Of a stretch of 13,297 bases of DNA, positions 6,101-13,044 are shown piece by piece (positions within the stretch are counted from its first letter, which is position 1; each line of letters begins with the position of its first letter). Location: assembly GCA_902805755.1 (NCBI GenBank), contig CADCUA010000498.1, positions 1 to 13,297 of the forward strand. The letters are read 5' to 3'. Below the pieces are notes generated by a model. It had not been told where the DNA came from. It did not search any database and saw nothing but the letters and a program-made list of their open reading frames with translations. Origin of the DNA: an uncultured Lysobacter sp. GTDB lineage: Bacteria > Pseudomonadota > Gammaproteobacteria > Xanthomonadales > Xanthomonadaceae. The translations under genes and the position numbers were made by a program.

Positions 6101-7738
6101 ATGTACCTGGATCACTTCGGCCTGGCCGAACCGCCGTTCTCGATCACCCCGGACCCGCGCTTCGTCTTTCTCAGCGAGCGCCACCGCGATGCGCTTGCAC
6201 ACCTGACGTTCGGCATCGGCCAGGGCGGCGGCGGCGGTTTCGTGCAGCTCACCGGCGAAGTCGGCACCGGCAAGACCACGCTGTGCCGCCTGCTGCTGGA
6301 GCAACTGCCCGAGAACACGCGCGTGGCGCTGGTGCTCAACCCGCGCGTATCGCCCGTCGAACTGCTGGAAACGATCTGCGAGGAACTGCACCTCGATATC
6401 GAAGGTCGGCGCGGCAGCATCAAGCCGCTGGTCGATACGCTCAACGTGTACCTGCTTGACGCCTATGCGCAGGGACTGCGCGTGGTATTGATCATCGACG
6501 AGGCGCAGAACCTCTCGTTCGACGCGCTGGAGCAGGTGCGCCTGCTGACCAATCTGGAAACCGCAACCCAGAAGCTGCTGCAGATCATCCTGCTGGGCCA
6601 GCCGGAACTGCGCACGATGCTCGCGCGCGAAGACCTGCGCCAGCTCGCGCAGCGCATCACCGCGCGCTACCACCTGCTGCCACTGTCAGCTCCGGAAACG
6701 GGCGAGTACCTGCGCCACCGTTTCGCCGTGGCCGGCGGCACGCGCTCGCCGTTCACGGCCGGCGCGGTGCAGCGCATCCACGCCCGCACCGGCGGTGTGC
6801 CGCGGCTGATCAACGTGGTCTCCGAGCGCACGCTGCTGGCCGGTTTCGTGCTCGAACGCACGACGCTGGACGAAACCGTGGTCGATCGCGCGGCGGACGA
6901 GGCGCTCGCGCCCACATGCCTGCAAAAACGCGCGGCCCACCTGCCCGTGATGCTGCGCACGGCCGCCGCGATCGCCGCGGTGCTGCTGGTCGCGGGCGGC
7001 ATTGCCTGGTGGCAGCAGGACGCGATCGCCCCGGCGAACGCGACACGCGTGCAAACCACTGCAACCGCCGACGTCACGCGAGCATCCCCGCGCACTGTGC
7101 CGGCCGACCCAGCCACCGCACCGGCCGCGGCGCGGCTGGACGACGCGGCTTTCGCGACGCGACTGGCCGGCGCGGCCGCATCCGATGCCGGGGCCTGGCG
7201 TGAACTGCTGCGCTTGTGGGATCTGCCGGCCGATGACGCACTGCTCGCACGCCTGCGCAGCTGCGCACCGGTGCCGACACCCGGCCTGCATTGCGCACGG
7301 GGCCAGGCATCGCTGGACGAACTGGCTGCATTGGGCCGCCCGCTGCTGCTCGGGCTGGACGGCGCCACGGGGCCGGCCACGGCGGTACTGCTTGCGGTCG
7401 ACGCACAGCGTGCGCGGCTCTGGCTGGACGGGCAGGCCGTGGACATCAGCCGCGCGGCACTCGCTTCGCACTGGTCAGGTCGCTACACCGCGCTGTGGAG
7501 CGCGACCCAGCTGCACAGCGCACCGCTGCCGCCGGGCGGTACAGGCCCCGCGGTGGACTGGCTGAAGGCGCGTCTGGCACATGCCGGTCCCGCGGTGTTC
7601 GACGATGCGATGCACATGTCGCTGCGGCAGTTCCAGCGCGCCCACGGACTCGCGGCCGACGGCCTGCCCGGCCCGGCGACCCGACTGGCTCTGGCGAGCG
7701 CGGACCTTGGCCCGCAGCTGCAATCGATGGTGGAGTAA
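6101..7738 (+). CDS. gspA: General secretion pathway ATPase GspA (ExeA-like)
   Basis: A 545-residue protein, close to ExeA of Aeromonas in length. With GspB it forms an inner-membrane complex that binds peptidoglycan and helps the type II secretion secretin GspD assemble across the cell wall. It opens with the family's MYLDHFGLAEPPFSITPDPR. The AAA ATPase core has Walker A GEVGTGKTT (52-60), Walker B VVLIIDEA (127-134) and a sensor-like ILLGQPEL (162-169). One membrane segment at about 282-303 (AAAIAAVLLVAGGIAWW) is followed by a Pro/Ala/Thr-rich linker. A periplasmic region (about 345-475) contains the WRELLRLW and LHCARGQASL motifs typical of ExeA. A peptidoglycan-binding domain 1 at about 484-535 includes MSLRQFQRAHGLAADGLPGP. 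All key ATPase residues are present. gspB starts 3 bases after the stop, so the two form an operon. No other gsp gene is in view, which fits the unlinked gspAB locus known from several species. Confidence 0.93.
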   Translation: MYLDHFGLAEPPFSITPDPRFVFLSERHRDALAHLTFGIGQGGGGGFVQLTGEVGTGKTTLCRLLLEQLPENTRVALVLNPRVSPVELLETICEELHLDIEGRRGSIKPLVDTLNVYLLDAYAQGLRVVLIIDEAQNLSFDALEQVRLLTNLETATQKLLQIILLGQPELRTMLAREDLRQLAQRITARYHLLPLSAPETGEYLRHRFAVAGGTRSPFTAGAVQRIHARTGGVPRLINVVSERTLLAGFVLERTTLDETVVDRAADEALAPTCLQKRAAHLPVMLRTAAAIAAVLLVAGGIAWWQQDAIAPANATRVQTTATADVTRASPRTVPADPATAPAAARLDDAAFATRLAGAAASDAGAWRELLRLWDLPADDALLARLRSCAPVPTPGLHCARGQASLDELAALGRPLLLGLDGATGPATAVLLAVDAQRARLWLDGQAVDISRAALASHWSGRYTALWSATQLHSAPLPPGGTGPAVDWLKARLAHAGPAVFDDAMHMSLRQFQRAHGLAADGLPGPATRLALASADLGPQLQSMVE

Positions 7739-7741
7739 GCG

Positions 7742-8521
7742 ATGTCCTTGATTCTCGAAGCGCTGCGCAAGTCGGAAGCCGAACGCCGTCGCGGCCAGGC
7801 GCCGCAGTTGTTCGACGCGCCCGCGCCCAGCGCGCCGATCGTCGCACCCCCGGCCAGGCCGAAGGCATGGTGGCTGGCAGCTCCTGTAGTCGTGCTGCTG
7901 GTGGCGCTCGCATGGTGGCGCACGGAACCTGCAACTGCGCCGACCAACGCCGCCGCCCAGCCCGGTGCCGATCAGGCCGCCGTGGCGACGCCGGATCCGG
8001 CAGTGCCGACCGATGTACCCGCCTCGCCGCGACCCGCTCCGCAAGCGCCGCAGCCGGTGGCAACGGTCTCGCCCCCGGCAGAAATCCGGCAACCGGCCAC
8101 TCCGCCTGCGCCTCTGCAGTCCACGGTCGCAGCGCAACAGCCAGCATCCGCGGCGCCTGCTGCCGCGCCTGCGGCTTCGATCGCGTCTGCGCCTCGTCCC
8201 ATCCGGCCTACGGCGCCGGCAGTGGCCGCGGTCGTCGCGAGCCCGCCGCCGATGCCGGACGCAGCGCAGGCACAGCAAGGAAATTCGCCGGATGCATTGC
8301 TGCGGCTTGCCGACCTGTCGACCGCCGAGCGCGGAACGCTGCCGCCTTTGCGCATGAGCATGCACCTGTGGGCGCCGGCCGCTGCGGACCGTTTCGTCAT
8401 CCTCGACGGCTCCCGCATGGGCGAAGGCGACCGCGTCGGCGCAGCGGTGATCGAAGAGATCACGCCGGATGGCGCGGTCCTGGCATGGCAGGGCCGACGC
8501 GTCAAAGTGCCGGTCCGCTGA
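7742..8521 (+). CDS. gspB: General secretion pathway protein GspB (ExeB-like)
   Basis: A 259-residue bitopic inner-membrane partner of GspA. It begins with the hallmark MSLILEALRKSEAERRRGQA (1-20), a cytoplasmic segment shared by GspB/ExeB proteins. One transmembrane helix lies at about 42-59 (AWWLAAPVVVLLVALAWW). A very Pro/Ala-rich periplasmic linker of roughly 120 residues follows, which probably spans toward the cell wall. The compact C-terminal T2SSB domain (about 200-259) starts LPPLRMSMHLWAP, goes through RFVILDGSRMGEGD and ends VLAWQGRRVKVPVR. That domain contacts GspD during secretin assembly in studied systems. GGAG at 7732-7735, inside the end of gspA, is its ribosome binding site 6 bases before the ATG, so the two are probably translationally coupled. 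The stop is followed after 70 bases by the amphi-Trp gene. Confidence 0.92.
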   Translation: MSLILEALRKSEAERRRGQAPQLFDAPAPSAPIVAPPARPKAWWLAAPVVVLLVALAWWRTEPATAPTNAAAQPGADQAAVATPDPAVPTDVPASPRPAPQAPQPVATVSPPAEIRQPATPPAPLQSTVAAQQPASAAPAAAPAASIASAPRPIRPTAPAVAAVVASPPPMPDAAQAQQGNSPDALLRLADLSTAERGTLPPLRMSMHLWAPAAADRFVILDGSRMGEGDRVGAAVIEEITPDGAVLAWQGRRVKVPVR

Positions 8522-8591
8522 GCCCCTGCGCATCGGCAGCGCGTAATCGATCGTGTCACGGCATCACCCATCAGCGGTCAAGGACGACGTC

Positions 8592-8813
8592 ATGACCGAC
8601 CGCGACCTCACCCGCAGCTACTCACGAACGCAGTTCGCCGCGAAGCTGCGGCGGCTGGCTGATTCCATCGAGACCGGCAAGGCATTCACCATCCAGGTCG
8701 CGGGCGAGAAGCTGCGCATCCCGGCCGATGCCACGTTCAATGTCGAACACGAACGCAGCGGCGATGAAGAGGAGCTGGAGTTCCAGTTGCTCTGGACACA
8801 CAGCAGCGACTGA
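8592..8813 (+). CDS. Amphi-Trp domain-containing protein
   Basis: A 73-residue protein that fits the small amphi-Trp domain family. SRTQFAAKLRRLADSIETGK (11-30) is the amphipathic helix. FTIQVAGEKLRIPADATFNV (32-51) supplies the paired strands, and HERSGDEEELEFQLLWTHSS ends in the conserved acidic/hydrophobic strand with its Trp. The biochemical role of the family is not known; members are short, soluble and found in many bacteria and archaea. The ATG at 8592 is chosen because AAGGA (8580-8584) lies 7 bases before it. The frame opens earlier at 8553, without a ribosome binding site. It follows gspB by 70 bases on the same strand and might share its transcript, though nothing links it to secretion. 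Confidence 0.85.
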   Translation: MTDRDLTRSYSRTQFAAKLRRLADSIETGKAFTIQVAGEKLRIPADATFNVEHERSGDEEELEFQLLWTHSSD

Positions 8814-9123
8814 CCCGCGCGGCGGATACCCACCCAACTCACACTCCGCGACGCGCTGTCCAGGGCGCGTACGGGCTGACGAATGCGGATGCGGTTCACG
8901 CCGACGGCACGTGTGCACCGCGCCCGGCCGACGCTTCGCCATCTATCGAAGCCAGTGGAGCACCACGACAGCATCGCCCGCTACAGGCGAGCGTGTGCTC
9001 CGCGGCAGCGACCGTTCACCGAGCAGCTCACGGCCGCGCTGCCATGGCCGGAGCATCCGCATGTTCATGCCGATGCTCCGTCTGGAATCAACAAGGCAGC
9101 CCTGCCCATCACGAGCCGGAGCG
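8814..9123. other. 310-base gap between convergent genes, no gene seen
   Basis: I find no credible coding sequence here. Open frames crossing it (for example 8883-9269 +) give Arg/His/Pro-rich translations with no family resemblance and no ribosome binding site. It holds a 6-bp hairpin, ACGCGC/GCGCGT (8851-8870), 37 bases after the amphi-Trp stop, and a long palindrome at 9049-9080. The remainder shows nothing I recognise. It could be decayed coding sequence. Confidence 0.5.
9049..9080. repeat. 32-base near-perfect palindrome
   Basis: Outer arms CGGAGCATC (9049-9057) and GATGCTCCG (9072-9080) are perfect complements. After a single C/C mismatch the inner arms GCATG (9059-9063) and CATGC (9066-9070) pair around a TT centre. 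That gives 14 pairs over 32 bases. It lies 44 bases past the cupin stop on the minus strand. It may end the VOC-cupin transcript or be a protein-binding site; no T-run is present. Confidence 0.55.
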
Positions 9124-9480
9124 TTACTTGCGCCCCGGCCCCACTGGATCACCCTGCGCATCGAACGCAGGCGGGTAGTAGAAGTTCAGCGTCCTCAGCA
9201 ACGTGCGCCCGGTGTTGCGGATCTCGTGGCGTTCGCCCTTCTCGATCACCAGCAGCCGACCCGCCTTGAGCGCGATACGACGGCGCTTGCCGTCTGAGGT
9301 CAGAACGATCGCCACGCCGGTGCCGTCCACGACATACAGCCACTGGTCCGCGCCACGATGACGATTGTCGGAACCGCCTTCGCTATCGCCGGGCGCCAGC
9401 ACCATTTCCGCGGCTTGCACCTTGCGCACGTTGAATGCAACGCGAAAGCCTTCGCCGAAGCGAAGCATCTTGCTCTGCAC
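9124..9480 (-). CDS. Cupin domain-containing protein
   Basis: A 118-residue single-domain cupin. The core runs from AEMVLAPGDSEGGSDNRHRG (24-43) through ADQWLYVVDGTGVAIV (44-59) and LKAGRLLVIEKGERHEIRNT (71-90) to LRTLNFYYPPAFDAQGDP. The first metal motif is reduced (His near 41, with Asp-Gln where the family often has more His/Glu). The second keeps G-x7-G-E-R-H with His near 85. Enzymatic, sugar-binding and regulatory cupins all look like this, so no substrate is claimed. The start is GTG at 9480: AGGAG (9492-9488 on the minus strand) lies 7 bases before it, while the ATG at 9468 would be 19 bases away. It follows a VOC gene by 64 bases on the same strand and probably shares its transcript. 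The ribosome binding site overlaps a strong hairpin. Confidence 0.87.
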   Translation of the reverse strand: MQSKMLRFGEGFRVAFNVRKVQAAEMVLAPGDSEGGSDNRHRGADQWLYVVDGTGVAIVLTSDGKRRRIALKAGRLLVIEKGERHEIRNTGRTLLRTLNFYYPPAFDAQGDPVGPGRK

Positions 9481-9489
9481 GAGAGTTCT

Positions 9490-9523
9490 CCTGTCCGGGC
9501 CGGCATCACCGTGCCCGGACAGG
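9490..9523 (-). promoter_or_regulatory. Intercistronic hairpin overlapping the cupin ribosome binding site
   Basis: CCTGTCCGGGC (9490-9500) and GCCCGGACAGG (9513-9523) are perfectly complementary over 11 bp. Inner CGG/CCG (9501-9503/9509-9511) extend the stem past one bulged base. In the minus-strand transcript the 3' arm ends in ACAGG, so three bases of the cupin Shine-Dalgarno AGGAG (9492-9488) are inside the stem. It lies between the VOC stop (9545) and the cupin GTG. No T-run follows, so masking of the ribosome binding site or RNA stabilisation is more likely than termination. Confidence 0.5.
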
Positions 9524-9544
9524 CGTTAATGCCCGATCGAGATA

Positions 9545-9922
9545 TCAGCCGCCCTGGCTGATATAGCAGGCGTTGAGCTTGTTGCCATCCAGGTCGCGGA
9601 AGTACCCGGCATAGAACCATTCCATGCGCTGGCCCGGTGCGCCTTCGTCGCTGCCACCGAGCTCGAGCGCTTTCGCGTGAAGTGCGTCGACCTGTTCGCG
9701 GCTGCTGCACTCCAGCGCGACCATCACCCCGTTGCCGACCGTCGCGGGACTGCCATCGAACGGATATGTCACGCCGAGCCCGGCGCCGCGCTCGGAGTTC
9801 GTCCAGGCAACGAACGTCTCTTCGTCCATGAAGCGCTTGCCGCCGATGATGCCGAGCAGTTCGTCGTAGAACGCGCCTGCGCGCTTGAGGTCCTGGGTGC
9901 CGATGGTGACGTACGCGAGCAT
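9545..9922 (-). CDS. VOC family protein (glyoxalase/bleomycin resistance-like)
   Basis: A 125-residue VOC-fold protein. MLAYVTIGTQDLKRAGAFYD (1-20) is the classic first beta-alpha unit. FVAWTNSERGAGLGVTYPFD and NGVMVALECSSREQVDALHA (64-83) begin the second repeat, and YAGYFRDLDGNKLNACY (104-120) is the closing strand with the D-x-D-G-N-K-L signature. Such proteins are often annotated as glyoxalase or bleomycin resistance proteins, but most have unknown substrates. The ATG at 9922 has AAGGA 6 bases upstream (9933-9929 on the minus strand) and coincides with the start of the domain. A longer frame to 10309 only mirrors the DoxX gene. It is the first gene of a VOC-cupin pair and is divergent from the DoxX-like gene. 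It shares little beyond the fold with the VOC gene at 2421. Confidence 0.9.
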   Translation of the reverse strand: MLAYVTIGTQDLKRAGAFYDELLGIIGGKRFMDEETFVAWTNSERGAGLGVTYPFDGSPATVGNGVMVALECSSREQVDALHAKALELGGSDEGAPGQRMEWFYAGYFRDLDGNKLNACYISQGG

Positions 9923-10039
9923 GGTCGTTCCTTCTGGGGTTGATTCCGTTGAGGTGCCGCCGTAGCGGCGCGCGTATTGCAGCAGACATCCGGGGCGTTG
10001 CGCGACTATCCTGCGCCTCCGCCTGCCACCGCTGTCGCC

Positions 10040-10435
10040 ATGAACGCGAACACCCAGCACGACATCGCCAAACTCTTCCTGCGCCTGGTCCTCGGCGCGC
10101 TGGTGCTGCTGCATGGCGTTGCGAAACTCAGGGGCGGCATGGCCGGCATCGTGGGACTGGTCGAGGCGCATGGCCTGCCCGGCTTTCTCGGATATTTCGT
10201 ACTCGTGGGCGAAGTCATCGCACCGATGATGGTGCTGGCCGGCTTCCATGCGCGCCTCGGTGCCGCACTGATCGCCGTCAACATGCTGGCCGCCGTGTAT
10301 CTGGTGCACATGGGCGACCTGGGCCGCTTCAACGGCCAGGGCGGTTGGGCGCTGGAACTGCAGGCGATGTTCTTCGCGAGCGCGTTCGCGCTCTCGCTGC
10401 TGGGACCGGGAAGCTACAGCGTCAACGGCCGCTGA
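10040..10435 (+). CDS. DoxX family membrane protein
   Basis: A 131-residue integral membrane protein with four hydrophobic helices at about 10-28, 48-68, 70-90 and 104-122. The first is KLFLRLVLGALVLLHGVAKL, where LHGVAKL matches the L-x-HG-x-x-K-L motif of DoxX/YphA-like proteins. GLPGFLGYFVLVGEVIAP is the equally typical second helix with its Glu. FNGQGGWALELQAMFF precedes the last helix, as in the family. DoxX-like proteins have been tied to thiosulfate:quinone oxidoreductase in archaea and to redox membrane complexes elsewhere; the role here is unknown. The ATG at 10040 is preferred because the hydrophobic core starts nine residues later, but there is no visible ribosome binding site. It is divergent from the VOC gene (117-base gap) and convergent with dbpA, only 15 bases away. 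Confidence 0.88.
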   Translation: MNANTQHDIAKLFLRLVLGALVLLHGVAKLRGGMAGIVGLVEAHGLPGFLGYFVLVGEVIAPMMVLAGFHARLGAALIAVNMLAAVYLVHMGDLGRFNGQGGWALELQAMFFASAFALSLLGPGSYSVNGR

Positions 10436-10450
10436 GCATTCGCCCGTTCG

Positions 10451-11869
10451 CTAGATGCGCGATACGCGAAAACGCCGGCCCTTGATCTTGCCGGCGCGCA
10501 GCTTCGCAACGACCTGGTCGGCCTGATTGCGGGCGACCGCAACGTACGAGCGCGTCGGAAACACGTCGATCTTGCCGATCGCATCGGCCTTCAGACCTGC
10601 TTCGCCGGTGAGTGCGCCGACGATGTCGCCGGGTCGCAGCTTGTCGGTCTTGCCGGCATCGATGCGCAACGTGGCCATCGCCGCAGCGGGCACATTGCCG
10701 GGGCGACCGCCGAGCGGCACTGCGGTGCGCCATTGCAGCGGCCGTGCATCGCCGGCTTCCACCCGGCGCGCCTGCAGTTGCTCCGCGCGCGAAAGCTCGC
10801 GCGGCGAACACAGGCTCAGTGCCAGACCACCTTTGCCCGCACGGCCGGTGCGCCCGATGCGATGCACGTACACGTCCGGGTCGGTGGGCAGCTCGTAGTT
10901 GATGACCGCTTCCAGATCCTCGACATCGAGCCCGCGTGCGGCGACATCGCTCGCGACCAGCACGCGACAACTGCGGTTCGAAAAGCGCACCAGCACCTCG
11001 TCGCGATCGCGCTGTTCCATATCGCCATGCAGCGCCAGCGCCGAGAACCCGTAATGCTGCAGCGAGGCGGCAACCTCGTCGGCGTCACGCCGCATATTGC
11101 AGAACACCACGCAGGAGTCCGGGCGGTATTCGAGCAATAGCGTGGCCAGCAGTTGCGTTCTGCGCGCCGGCTCGACTTCGTAGAAATGTTCCTCGATGCG
11201 CGGTCGCTCCGCCCCGCCCTGCACGCTCACCTCGACGGCATTGCGCAGCATGGCCGCGGCGATGCTGCGGATCTCGTCGGGAAACGTCGCCGAGAACAGC
11301 AGCGTCTGCCGCGTTTTCGGCGTGCGCCCGACGATGTCACGGATCGCCTCTTCAAACCCCATGTCCAGCATGCGATCGGCCTCGTCCAGCACCACGGTAT
11401 GCACCGAGCGCAGCGACAGCGCCTTTTTGCCGACGAGTTCCTGGATGCGGCCGGGCGTGCCGACGACGACATGCGGCACGTGTTCCAGCGAGGCGAGCTG
11501 CGGGCCCAGCGCGAGGCCGCCGCTAAGCATGGAGATCTTCAGGTTCGGGATGCCCGTGGCGAGCTTGCGCAGCTGCCGCGCGACCTGGTCGGCGAGTTCG
11601 CGCGTGGGGCACAGCACGAGCGCCTGCGTCTCGCCACGTGCCATATCCACCCGATGCAGCAGGCCCAGGCCGAACGCGGCGGTCTTGCCGCTGCCGGTCG
11701 GAGCCTGCGCGATGACGTCGCGGCCTTCGAGGATCGCCGGCAGGCTCTGCGCCTGCACCGGGGTCATCTGGGTATAGCCGAGCGCGTCCAGGCCCTGTGC
11801 GAGCGCGGGCGACAGTGACAGCTCGTTGAACGAAGCGGCGCGGGTAATCGGTGGGGTGTTCTCAGTCAT
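10451..11869 (-). CDS. dbpA: ATP-dependent RNA helicase DbpA
   Basis: A 472-residue DEAD-box helicase. DbpA remodels 23S rRNA around hairpin 92 during large ribosomal subunit assembly. All motifs are intact: Q motif (Phe 14, TPVQ 36-39), motif I APTGSGKT (56-63), Ia PTREL (88-92), GG 117-118, Ib TPGR (138-141), II DEAD (162-165), III SAT (193-195), IV VVFCN (254-258), V ARGLDV (311-316) and VI HRIGRTGR (336-343). The final 75 residues (MATLRIDAGKTDKLRPGD, GALTGEAGL, IGKIDV, GKIKGRRFRV) are the DbpA RNA-binding domain, which separates it from RhlE or SrmB. E. coli DbpA is 457 residues. The ATG at 11869 (MTENTPP) is chosen; one at 11887 would add six residues, and neither has a clear ribosome binding site. 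The gene stands alone, divergent from the GIY-YIG gene. Confidence 0.96.
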   Translation of the reverse strand: MTENTPPITRAASFNELSLSPALAQGLDALGYTQMTPVQAQSLPAILEGRDVIAQAPTGSGKTAAFGLGLLHRVDMARGETQALVLCPTRELADQVARQLRKLATGIPNLKISMLSGGLALGPQLASLEHVPHVVVGTPGRIQELVGKKALSLRSVHTVVLDEADRMLDMGFEEAIRDIVGRTPKTRQTLLFSATFPDEIRSIAAAMLRNAVEVSVQGGAERPRIEEHFYEVEPARRTQLLATLLLEYRPDSCVVFCNMRRDADEVAASLQHYGFSALALHGDMEQRDRDEVLVRFSNRSCRVLVASDVAARGLDVEDLEAVINYELPTDPDVYVHRIGRTGRAGKGGLALSLCSPRELSRAEQLQARRVEAGDARPLQWRTAVPLGGRPGNVPAAAMATLRIDAGKTDKLRPGDIVGALTGEAGLKADAIGKIDVFPTRSYVAVARNQADQVVAKLRAGKIKGRRFRVSRI

Positions 11870-12049
11870 GCGCCATGATCGCAGCATCGGCCGCTGGCAC
11901 GAAGCCCGGCCGTGTTGATGGCTGCGTGTCGGGCGCGCTCGTTGTCATGCGGGCTGCCTTTCGCGCGACCGATGCACCGTAAATCCGCTTTGTCGGGGAT
12001 GCCCGTGCCAACAGGTGACATGCGCCCGCGCTGAAGTACGCTGCGCACG

Positions 12050-12337
12050 ATGCGCCCCTGGTATGTCTATCTGCTCGAATGCCGCGATGGCAGCGTGTAC
12101 ACCGGTATCGCGGTCGATGTGGACCGGCGCTATGCGCAGCACGTCGCAGGCACCGGGGCACGCTACACGCGCGCACATCCGCCCGCCCGACTGCTCGCGA
12201 GCTTTCCTTACGCCGATCGCGCGAGCGCGAGCCGCGCCGAGTATGCGATCAAGCAACTCAGCCCCACGCGCAAGCGTGCGCTATGCGCGGGGCTGGAACC
12301 ACCGCCCGGCCAACCGGAGAGCAACGCTCCGGAGTGA
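12050..12337 (+). CDS. GIY-YIG nuclease superfamily protein (YhbQ/UPF0213-like)
   Basis: A 95-residue protein consisting of one GIY-YIG domain. MRPWYVYLLECRDGSVYTGI (1-20) holds both motif halves (YVY and YTG). DRRYAQHVAGTGARYTRAHP (25-44) contains the conserved Arg and the G-x-G-A-x-Y-T element, and ASRAEYAIKQLSPTRKRAL (60-78) carries the Glu that usually binds the metal, followed by the KQL helix. Stand-alone proteins of this size belong to the YhbQ/UPF0213 group, for which nuclease activity is assumed from the fold; the cellular role is unsettled. The C-terminal tail (PPPGQPESNAPE) is unstructured. The gene lies 180 bases from the divergent dbpA start. No clear Shine-Dalgarno sequence precedes the ATG. 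CCGGAG/CTCCGG (12314-12332) forms a small hairpin at the end of the gene. Confidence 0.9.
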   Translation: MRPWYVYLLECRDGSVYTGIAVDVDRRYAQHVAGTGARYTRAHPPARLLASFPYADRASASRAEYAIKQLSPTRKRALCAGLEPPPGQPESNAPE

Positions 12338-12351
12338 CCGCATCGAACCAC

Positions 12352-12379
12352 GGCCTCGCTTGCATGCGTGCCCGAGGCC
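12352..12379 (+). repeat. Stem-loop before the S4-domain gene
   Basis: GGCCTCG (12352-12358) and CGAGGCC (12373-12379) form a 7-bp stem with a 14-base loop. It lies in the 75-base gap between the GIY-YIG stop and the S4 gene start. It may be a weak terminator or a leader structure; no T-run follows. A hairpin of this size can also arise by chance in DNA of this G+C. Confidence 0.3.
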
Positions 12380-12412
12380 TGCAAGGCTCATCGGGTCCCG
12401 TTGGAAACGCCC

Positions 12413-12640
12413 ATGCCCAAGCTCAGCTTCGAACTCGATCGCGAATTCATCGAACTCAACCAGCTGCTCAAGCTCGTGGGGCTGTGCGACAGCGGCGGCG
12501 CCGGCAAGGCGATGGTGGCCCGAGGTGATGTCCGCGTCGACGGCCAGGTGGAGCTTCGCAAGACCTGCAAGATCCGCGCGGGCCAGCGCGTGAGCGTTGA
12601 TGACGTGGAGATCCAGGTCGCCAGCGGCCCGGAGGGATGA
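12413..12640 (+). CDS. RNA-binding S4 domain protein (YbcJ-like)
   Basis: A 75-residue protein made of a single S4 domain. ELNQLLKLVGLCDSGGAGK (15-33) is the S4 alpha-helical pair. MVARGDVRVDGQVELRKTCK (35-54) carries the V-x-V-DG-x-x-E-x-R-K-x-C-K pattern, and IRAGQRVSVDDVEIQVAS (55-72) closes the fold. Length and motif match E. coli YbcJ, a small protein thought to bind RNA, with unclear cellular role. The ATG at 12413 is preferred over an upstream start at 12368 because GGAA (12402-12405) lies 7 bases before it and the domain begins nearby. Its TGA stop overlaps the ATG of the next, broken VOC gene (ATGA, 12637-12640), which suggests that the two were translationally coupled. Confidence 0.9.
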   Translation: MPKLSFELDREFIELNQLLKLVGLCDSGGAGKAMVARGDVRVDGQVELRKTCKIRAGQRVSVDDVEIQVASGPEG

Positions 12641-12999
12641 ACGTCAGCCAAGTCGCGCTGCCGACCGTCGATATCGACGCATCCGTCGCGTTCTACGTGG
12701 AACGGGTTCCGGCAGGTTGTCGGTGCTCATCAGGCGCTTCGAAGGCCCGAAGGCAAAGCAACGCTCTCCGTGCATGACCTCGCGCAGCCGGCGAGCAATG
12801 CCGGTGTCGTCATTGTTTCGAATGCGAGCGGATCGATGAAATCGTGGCTCGTCCGCAGGGCAGCGGCTATGTATGCACCACTCGCCCAATCAACGAGCAC
12901 TGGCCGTGGGGCGAAGCGCGCCTGCGCGCTCTATCAGGGAATGTGATCTGCCTGTATCGTGCGGCGATAAGCGCAGGCTTCGCAATGCCGGTCGGTTGA
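12637..12999 (+). pseudogene. VOC family protein, frameshifted
   Basis: The region reads as a VOC protein of about 120 residues only if the frame changes. From the ATG at 12637 it gives MNVSQVALPTVDIDASVAFY, a normal VOC start, until about 12703; this frame then runs to a stop near 12777. From 12704 the frame one base later continues with GFRQVVGAHQ and EGKATLSVHDLAQPASNAGV. From 12817 the first frame resumes with FECERIDEIVARPQGSG, then EHWPWGEARL and GNVICLYRAA, the usual C-terminal part of small VOC proteins, stopping at 12999. The second shift lies at GTTTCGAA and could be the loss of one T; the first looks like loss of about five bases. A further shift near 12960 would give a more family-like tail (GDKRRLRNAGR). 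Either the gene is decaying or the assembly has errors. It overlaps the S4 gene stop by ATGA. Confidence 0.75.
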
Positions 13000-13007
13000 T
13001 GTGCATG

Positions 13008-13034
13008 GCAGCGGCGCCTGCATGGCGCCGCTGC
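13008..13034. terminator. Strong hairpin between convergent VOC pseudogene and DUF1206 gene
   Basis: GCAGCGGCGCC (13008-13018) and GGCGCCGCTGC (13024-13034) form a perfect 11-bp stem with the 5-base loop TGCAT. It lies 8 bases past the last VOC stop on the plus strand and 10 bases past the DUF1206 stop on the minus strand. It could end transcripts from both sides. No T-run is present on either strand, so the call rests on stem strength and position. Confidence 0.5.
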
Positions 13035-13044
13035 TGCAAGTGCG

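Noticed and set aside
6101..8813. A complete type II secretion cluster or a novel secretion system around gspAB
   Set aside because: Only gspA and gspB are present, and the flanking EamA and amphi-Trp genes are not secretion genes; an isolated gspAB pair is a known arrangement.
8883..9269. Open frame crossing the 310-base gap
   Set aside because: No ribosome binding site and an Arg/His/Pro-rich translation of no known family; it also runs into the cupin gene on the other strand.
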